Under the pieces are notes generated by a model. The model was given only the letters and a program-made list of their open reading frames with translations. It did not search any database and was not told the origin of the DNA. This document shows positions 44,827-49,752 of a stretch of 49,752 nt of DNA, piece by piece; within the stretch, counting starts at the first letter, position 1; every line of letters begins with the position of its first letter. Position numbers and translations under genes: made by a program. The stretch spans positions 1-49,752 of the forward strand of contig CABUWI010000012.1 of assembly GCA_902495245.1 (NCBI GenBank), read 5' to 3'. This DNA comes from an uncultured Porphyromonadaceae bacterium (lineage in GTDB: Bacteria; Bacteroidota; Bacteroidia; Bacteroidales; Muribaculaceae).

Positions 44827-46296
44827 ATGCTTACCCGCCTCGTCATATCGCTCGCCCTCGCCGCCGCCCTTCCCGCCGTCGGCGCCGAATCGCTTTCGCG
44901 GCAGGCGTGGCAGATGCGCCATCGCGGCGAGCCGGCCTCGAAATATATTCCCGTGCAGGTAAAGGCCGTCGAGCAGGTGCGCCAGGGCCTCTCGCCCGAC
45001 GATGCGGTCGAGGTGCTCGAGCAGCTCGGCTTCTTCTATAACATCGAGGGCGACTATGCCTCGGCCTTGCGCTACTATAACGAGGCCGTCGACTCCCTGC
45101 GCCGCCGCCCCCTCTCGGCGCGCGGCGACGGCGCCATTCAGCTCTTCGGCGACGTCAGCTCGCTCTACGGCGTGCTCGGCATGCTGCCCGAGGCCATTGC
45201 CTGGAGCGACAGCGCCGTGGTCGAGAGCCGCCGTCAGGGCGGACGCATGCTCTGCGACGTCTATCGCTTCCGCGCAGGCGTCTATCAGGCCAACAATGAC
45301 GACGCCGAGGCCATGCGCGCCTACGACCTCGCCCTGCGCGCCGTCAACGAAGGCCCCACCGCGGCCGACAAGGACTATCTCCGCGCCCTCGTCGGCTGGG
45401 AAAAGGCCGGACTCATAATCGAGAGCGGCACGGCGAGCCGCGACTCCATTCTCCGGGCCGTCCGCGTGATTGAAGAGGGCCTGCGCTATGACGACCAGGA
45501 CGATGCCTACCGCCGCTTCTCGCTCGCGCAGGGCTATATGGCTCTGGGCGAGACCGCCCGCGCCGCCGACTCCCTGCGCGCCGTGGCCGCCGACTTCGAG
45601 CGTCAGGGCGACGCCGAGATGCTTTTCTACGCCCGGCGCGCGCTGGCCGACGCCTATGCCGCCCTGGGGCGCGGCGACGAGCTCGCCGCCCTCTGGCCGC
45701 GCTACAAGGCGGCCGCCGATTCGTTCCTTACCGACCGGAAGCGCACCGAGGCCGTCATGGCCATGGCCCGCAGCGAAATTGCCGATGCAGCCCGTCAGAC
45801 CGAGCTGCTCGAGCTGCGTCTGGCCCGTCGGCGCGACGCCAACATCATTCTCTGGTGCGTCATCGGCCTGCTGGCCTGTGTCGCCGTCGGCGTCGTGGCC
45901 GTTATGCGCCGGCTCTATCTGCGCGCAAAGCGCCGGGGCGAGACCTTGAGCGGCCGCGTCGAGACGCTCGAGCAGGGCATGTCGGCCGAAATCAACTCCG
46001 ACAGCGACATTCTGGCCCGGCCGCAGCTGCTCACTCCCGAGGCCGAGGGCCGCTTCCGCCGCGCCTTCGCCACGCTCCACCCCGACTTCGTCGATGCAAT
46101 CCGTCAGCGCGGTTCGCGCCTCACCCCCGGCGACGAGCTCCTGTGCATGCTGATTCGCCTCGGACGCACAACCGACGAGATTGCAGCCTCCCTCGCCATT
46201 GCCCGACCCAGCGTCAACTCCGCCCGCTACCGCCTTCGCTCCAAGTTCGCCCTTGACCGCGACGCCGACCTCGACATGTTCATCTGCAGCCTCTGA
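44827..46296 (+). CDS. TPR membrane regulator with C-terminal helix-turn-helix
   Basis: A 489-residue protein. Signal peptide (about 1-20) exports the N-terminal part, which contains tetratricopeptide repeats from about 40 to 310 (GFFYNIEGDYASALRYYNEA and similar). A membrane helix (about 338-362, IILWCVIGLLACVAVGVVAV) leads to a cytoplasmic part with a coiled segment and a LuxR-like HTH near 440-489 (TDEIAASLAIARPSVNSARYRLRSK). Proteins of this design sense something in the periplasm and regulate genes in Bacteroidota. The gene next to it encodes a secreted amylase, a plausible target. Its own promoter leaves a leader of about 2 bases. Confidence 0.85.
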   Translation: MLTRLVISLALAAALPAVGAESLSRQAWQMRHRGEPASKYIPVQVKAVEQVRQGLSPDDAVEVLEQLGFFYNIEGDYASALRYYNEAVDSLRRRPLSARGDGAIQLFGDVSSLYGVLGMLPEAIAWSDSAVVESRRQGGRMLCDVYRFRAGVYQANNDDAEAMRAYDLALRAVNEGPTAADKDYLRALVGWEKAGLIIESGTASRDSILRAVRVIEEGLRYDDQDDAYRRFSLAQGYMALGETARAADSLRAVAADFERQGDAEMLFYARRALADAYAALGRGDELAALWPRYKAAADSFLTDRKRTEAVMAMARSEIADAARQTELLELRLARRRDANIILWCVIGLLACVAVGVVAVMRRLYLRAKRRGETLSGRVETLEQGMSAEINSDSDILARPQLLTPEAEGRFRRAFATLHPDFVDAIRQRGSRLTPGDELLCMLIRLGRTTDEIAASLAIARPSVNSARYRLRSKFALDRDADLDMFICSL

Positions 46297-46310
46297 CCGA
46301 TAGACAATAC

Positions 46311-46346
46311 ATTGGCCGTCTATTGCCGTCTATTGGCGTCAATTGC
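46311..46346 (+). promoter_or_regulatory. Decamer direct repeats upstream of the amylase promoter
   Basis: Four 10-base-spaced units (ATTGGCCGTC, TATTGCCGTC, TATTGGCGTC, AATTGCCAAA) lie on and before the -33 region. Their helical phasing suggests an operator, possibly for the neighbouring HTH regulator. Confidence 0.5.
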
Positions 46347-46364
46347 CAAATATATTTACCTTTG
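46333..46364 (+). promoter_or_regulatory. Promoter of the amylase gene
   Basis: TTG at 46333-46335, 21-base spacer, TACCTTTG at 46357-46364. The ATG is 29 bases further. Confidence 0.78.
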
Positions 46365-46393
46365 CACACATCAACTAACCAACACATTTTCAG

Positions 46394-49120
46394 ATGAAAA
46401 AACTGCTACTTGCCCTCGCGGCCTCCGTCGCCGCCTTCGTCCCTATCCACGCCCAAGGCGACCTCTCCTCTTCTTCAATCACCATCTATGTCAGTTCCGC
46501 CGTAGAGAGCCCCGTTCTGTATGCCTGGGGCTCTGACAGATGGGGCAATACTAATAATTGGACAGCTAACTTTCCCGGTACGCCGCTCACTGACAAGACA
46601 ACCGTCGCGGGCAAAGAGTTCTACTACCTCACGTGTTCCGATGCGACTGAAATCAAAGTAATTCTCTCTAACGGCGGCGCGCAGACCGGCGACCTCGGCC
46701 CTTTTACCGCCGATACCTATCTTGAATATGACGGCGCAAACACCGCCAAGGTCATCGACCCTTTCGAAACTCCCGAGACTCCTGAAACTCCTTCAGTGTC
46801 CGCGTTTCCGGCCAACATTCTCCACTGCTTCAACTGGCCGCCGAGCGAGGTAACCGCCGCGCTGCCCGAAATCGCGGCTGCCGGCTTCGGCGCCGTGCAG
46901 ATTTCGCCCCTCCAGCGCCCCGACGTCAAAAAGGAGGGCACGGCGTGGCATCGGCTTTACCGCCCTTATGACATCTCTTTCCAGCCGTCTGATTTCTGCT
47001 CTGAGGCCGAGCTGAAAACGCTCTGTGCCGAGGCCGAAAAACTTGGAATCAAGGTGATTGTCGACGTCGTGGCAAACCATGTCGACCAAACCGCCCATGA
47101 CCTCTGGTGGGATTCCAACGGCCGCGTGCGCTGGAACGGCGGAATTGATCCAACCGACCGCAACTCCATCATCACGGGTCAGGCCGGCGATTTCGGCGAC
47201 ATCGTTTCGGAGAAACAGGAGGTGATTGACCGCGCCGTGGCCTATGTTACATTCCTTCGCGACTGCGGCGTCGACGGCATTCGCTGGGACTCGGCCAAAA
47301 ACATCGGTCTCCCGTCCGAGAGCTGCGGCTTCTGGAACGCCGTAACGGCAGTAGACGGCCTCTGGCATTACGGCGAGATTCTTGACGCTCCGGGTCCTGA
47401 CAAGAGCATCATCAGGGAATACAGCCAATATATGTCGGTTACCGATGACCGATATAGCTCCGATGCCGCCCGCAATCACGGCGGCGTGCCCGCATACGCC
47501 GACGGCGACTGGGTCAACAATCAGAATGTAGACGCCGGCAAGCTCGTCTATTGGGGCGAGAGCCACTCCACTTATGCCAACGATGAGTGGTCGCAGAACG
47601 TCGCTCGCGACGTCATTGACCGCGCATATGCCGCAGTGGCCTGCCGCAACGGCGCGACCGCCCTCTATCTTTCCCGGCCCCTGACAAACGGCTTCAATAA
47701 CATAAAGACCGGCAAGGGCTCGACCGATTTCACCGGAAAGGCCGTTACCGAGGTCAACAAGTTCCGCAACGCCATGGCCGGCAAGAAAGACGCATTCCTG
47801 TCGCAGCCCGACTGCAGCTCATGCGTAATCACCCGTCAGGACGGCGGCGCGGTCATCGTCGCTCAGACTTCGGGACCGGTAACCATTTCAAACGTAAGCT
47901 CTTACTGCCCGGCCGGCACATATACCGACCGCGTCTCGGGCAATATCTTCACTGTTACGGCCGACGAGATAAAAGGCACGGTCGGCTCGACCGGCATCGC
48001 CGTAATCTACTCAAGCGAGCCTGCCGTCGGCGACACCTTCTTCGTCGCTCCTCTGAATTACAAAATCACCTCGGTCGAGGATAAGACCGTCGAAGTCAAG
48101 GCAATCGACGCCGACGCCGGCGTTACTCATCTCGTAATTCCCTCCGAAGTCAACGGCTACACTGTAACCTCAATAGCCGCGCAAGCCTTCAGCAACTGCA
48201 CGGCGCTGACCGAAATAACCGTTCCCGAAAGCGTAACCTCGATTGGCGAACAGGCATTCGAGGGCTGCACAAACCTGGCGCATGTCTACATCAAAGGCCA
48301 AATCTCGACCCTCAATAATAATGTGTTTATGAACAGCTATGGCCTGAAATCGCTTGTTTTGCCCGCATCTCTTTGCTCGATATCAGATTATGCTTTCGGC
48401 GGCAACATGTTTCTTAATGCAAGAATCATATTCTTCGGTTCTCCGGCTGAGATTGTCAACTCCAATGGCGAAACCACCGACCGTAACGTCAGTGAAGTAT
48501 TCGGCACGAGTAGTGAAGTCTATGTTCCGGGCTCGCTTCTGTCCGAGTATAAGAAAACTGATGTATGGAATTGGCGCTTTGCTGCCTTCCACACTTTCAG
48601 TCTGACGACCCTGCCGGCCGAAGTTTCCGCTCTCGAAGCAGGCAAAACTCAGCAGCTCAGTGTTAGACTCACCTGCGCGGACAGCAGTGGCGAAGATGAA
48701 AATATAGCTGATAAGCCCGAATTCGCCCATATTGCGTCCGATGGCATCAAATGGACGTCGTCAGACCCCGCCGTGGCCACCGTCAGCGACCAAGGCCTCG
48801 TTACCGCCGTCGCCCCCGGCACCGCCCACATCACGGCCGAGACGCCCTACAGCTCCGCAGTCTACGCCGCCTGCCCCGTAACCGTCAAAGAGCCCGTAAC
48901 CGGCATCGACTCGCCCGTAAGCGACAGCGCTGACGCTCTGAAAGTCTACGCCGCCAACGGCCTTGTCCACGTTGAAGGAGCCACGCCCGGCGCCGAAGTG
49001 AAAGTCTGCGACCTCAGCGGCCGCTGCCTCCTCACCACCCGTGCCCACACCTTCGCCGCCCCCGCCCGCGGCCTCGTCCTCCTCACCGTCGCCTCCCGCA
49101 CCTTCAAACTCACCCTCTGA
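46394..49120 (+). CDS. Secreted GH13 alpha-amylase with starch-binding, BspA-like repeat and Ig-like domains
   Basis: A 908-residue exported enzyme: signal peptide (1-20), a starch-binding-like beta domain (25-125), a PETPETP linker, and a GH13 barrel (about 137-510). It continues with BspA-type leucine-rich repeats (about 555-735: FSNCTALTEITVPESVTSIG), a bacterial Ig-like domain (735-850: IKWTSSDPAVATVSDQGLVT) and a sorting-type tail. Catalytic motifs: DVVANHV, GIRWDSAKNI (nucleophile Asp near 299), GEILDAPG (acid/base Glu near 327), and WGESHSTYAND in place of the usual FVDNHD. It cleaves alpha-1,4-glucan outside the cell. The start has its own promoter; upstream decamers and the neighbouring regulator suggest control. 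Confidence 0.9.
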   Translation: MKKLLLALAASVAAFVPIHAQGDLSSSSITIYVSSAVESPVLYAWGSDRWGNTNNWTANFPGTPLTDKTTVAGKEFYYLTCSDATEIKVILSNGGAQTGDLGPFTADTYLEYDGANTAKVIDPFETPETPETPSVSAFPANILHCFNWPPSEVTAALPEIAAAGFGAVQISPLQRPDVKKEGTAWHRLYRPYDISFQPSDFCSEAELKTLCAEAEKLGIKVIVDVVANHVDQTAHDLWWDSNGRVRWNGGIDPTDRNSIITGQAGDFGDIVSEKQEVIDRAVAYVTFLRDCGVDGIRWDSAKNIGLPSESCGFWNAVTAVDGLWHYGEILDAPGPDKSIIREYSQYMSVTDDRYSSDAARNHGGVPAYADGDWVNNQNVDAGKLVYWGESHSTYANDEWSQNVARDVIDRAYAAVACRNGATALYLSRPLTNGFNNIKTGKGSTDFTGKAVTEVNKFRNAMAGKKDAFLSQPDCSSCVITRQDGGAVIVAQTSGPVTISNVSSYCPAGTYTDRVSGNIFTVTADEIKGTVGSTGIAVIYSSEPAVGDTFFVAPLNYKITSVEDKTVEVKAIDADAGVTHLVIPSEVNGYTVTSIAAQAFSNCTALTEITVPESVTSIGEQAFEGCTNLAHVYIKGQISTLNNNVFMNSYGLKSLVLPASLCSISDYAFGGNMFLNARIIFFGSPAEIVNSNGETTDRNVSEVFGTSSEVYVPGSLLSEYKKTDVWNWRFAAFHTFSLTTLPAEVSALEAGKTQQLSVRLTCADSSGEDENIADKPEFAHIASDGIKWTSSDPAVATVSDQGLVTAVAPGTAHITAETPYSSAVYAACPVTVKEPVTGIDSPVSDSADALKVYAANGLVHVEGATPGAEVKVCDLSGRCLLTTRAHTFAAPARGLVLLTVASRTFKLTL

Positions 49121-49123
49121 CTT

Positions 49124-49385
49124 GATAGTTAAGAGTTAAAAGTTAAGAGGTGGAGCCGCGCCAAAAGGGGCCGCGGATTCTTCCGCGGGCCTGTCGCGAC
49201 AAAACCCGCACGCCAATAGGAGAGGAGGTTTCCAACCTCCGGCCTCAAAGCTCGTCATTCATCTGCCTGCCGCGGAATAATCCGCGGCTCCGGTTGTGAA
49301 CCTCGAGTCGATAGCCGGAGGTTGGAAACCTCCTCTCCCATAATCCGCGGCTCCACCCTTAACTTTCCACCCTCAACTCAAAACG
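49124..49385. repeat. Composite intergenic repeat element, copy B
   Basis: Heptamers (TTAAGAG), GCCGCGGATTCTTCCGCGG, TGTCGCGACA, GGAGAGGAGGTTTCCAACCT, CCGCGGAATAATCCGCGG, the reverse complement of GGAGGTTTCCAACCTCC, then heptamers again. Order and parts match 3091-3300. Both copies follow secreted-protein genes. No ORF. Confidence 0.78.
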
Positions 49386-49405
49386 TTAAAATATGTTAAT
49401 CAATT

Positions 49406-49435
49406 TGGCGAATTGCGGAAATTCCGTACCTTTGC
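49406..49435 (+). promoter_or_regulatory. Promoter of the right-edge secreted protein gene
   Basis: TTG at 49406-49408, 19-base spacer, TACCTTTG at 49428-49435. The ATG is 245 bases further, so the leader is long. Confidence 0.8.
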
Positions 49436-49441
49436 GACTGA

Positions 49442-49680
49442 AACATACCATCTCAATCTATTTTTCTTATCCATAAGTGTTTGACCATCAGGTAATTACC
49501 CCCCCGATTCCGGGCGCAGTCGGCTGCTAACTCATAGCGGTCAGTTAACTTTTTGTAAAAACACACCTAATTTCATATCCCTCGAAACACGCGAAACGCA
49601 TGTCGCTTCGCGTGCGCTTCGTCGTATCCCTACCTCAGCTATCACATTTTTTATCAATAATCAATCATCGATTTACATTT
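49442..49680 (+). promoter_or_regulatory. Long structured 5' leader
   Basis: The ~240-base leader has no ORF of note. 49588-49595 and 49607-49614 form a perfect 8-bp CACGCGAA/TTCGCGTG stem, extended by an outer CGAA/TTCG pair, and GCAG/CTGC forms a smaller stem near 49520. There is no T-run. A post-transcriptional control element is possible; no known riboswitch is recognised. Confidence 0.45.
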
Positions 49681-49752
49681 ATGTCTAAATTTACAACAAC
49701 CCTGAAAGGGCTGATGGCGCTCGCGCTCGGCTCTTTCGCCCTCGGAGCTGAC
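49664..49752. repeat. 89-bp terminal direct repeat, right copy
   Basis: Identical to 1-89 over the full 89 bases, ending exactly at the window edge. Confidence 0.97.
49681..49752 (+). CDS. Start of a secreted protein gene (partial, same as gene at 18)
   Basis: The first 24 codons of a signal-peptide protein, identical in DNA to the beginning of the gene at 18-2990, run off the edge. If the contig is circular this is that same gene; otherwise it is a second paralogue with an identical leader and signal peptide. Confidence 0.9.
   Translation, partial: MSKFTTTLKGLMALALGSFALGAD

Noticed and set aside
44752..46080. 442-codon minus-strand frame opposite the TPR regulator
   Set aside because: Shadow of TPR codons; low-complexity Ala/Gly/Val composition without motifs.

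Overview
The window reads as chromosomal DNA of a Bacteroidales bacterium, most likely a high-GC member of the Muribaculaceae/Prevotellaceae side of the order. The evidence is: promoters of the Bacteroidota type (TAnnTTTG box instead of -35/-10) in front of many genes, few Shine-Dalgarno sites, many secreted proteins ending in a 'xYDLQGRRV...GVYI.NG' sorting-type domain, and the ybeY-mnmG-apt-uvrC order. Most genes are GC-rich at third codon positions. The stretch from about 14.7 to 19.5 kb is visibly AT-richer and looks acquired. The first 89 bases recur exactly as the last 89 bases. The contig therefore either closes on itself (a 49,663-bp circle), or its two ends lie in copies of a repeated leader/signal-peptide sequence. 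The housekeeping content argues against a plasmid.

Layout. 18-2990: a large secreted modular protein. 3443-6970 (minus): a tight four-gene operon of sirtuin, carboxynorspermidine decarboxylase, glycosyltransferase and RadC, joined by ATGA overlaps. 7058-8667 (minus): release factor 1 plus a shortened TatD-like hydrolase. 8911-14693 (minus): ybeY, mnmG, apt, uvrC, ribD, probably one transcription unit from a promoter at 14760 to a terminator at 8812, with a perfect parS palindrome between mnmG and apt. 15051-16761: an AbiE-type toxin-antitoxin pair. 16896-17147: a promoter-driven, strongly folded noncoding RNA with a 6S-like rod shape. 17212-19465: six small unrecognised genes, including three consecutive ~100-residue helical proteins that all begin M[G/A]FF, and a TerB-like protein. 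19660-23543 (minus): a secreted protein and a GH29 fucosidase-type enzyme. 23659-25327 (minus): thiol peroxidase and a secreted LolA/thioredoxin-like protein. 25430-27337 (plus): a protein resembling phage tail-hub propellers. 27467-33275 (minus): two tandem GH27 alpha-galactosidase-like enzymes. 33406-36389: SurA-like chaperone and LptA/OstA-like protein. 36525-39910 (minus): a compact phage-derived head module (small protein, major capsid protein, connector-like protein, portal). 40023-41312: CCA-adding-type nucleotidyltransferase. 41285-42649 (minus): a lipoprotein. 43003-44748: a DXS-like enzyme. 44827-46296: a TPR/membrane/HTH regulator. 46394-49120: a secreted GH13 amylase. The right edge holds a structured leader and the first codons of the protein that also opens the window.

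Working together: the secreted glycosidases (GH13, GH27 x2, GH29) fit a gut glycan degrader. SurA-like and LptA-like proteins serve outer-membrane assembly. The core block near parS covers tRNA modification, rRNA maturation, purine salvage, repair and riboflavin synthesis. The most unusual parts are the isolated capsid module run from an ordinary host-type promoter, the small-gene island behind the folded RNA, and a dense set of dispersed intergenic repeats. These are palindromes with core GACGCACGAGCCGTGCGTC, a composite SacII-like element, heptamer TTAAGGG arrays and 9-mer arrays. Several sit directly on gene ends and appear to set stop codons.
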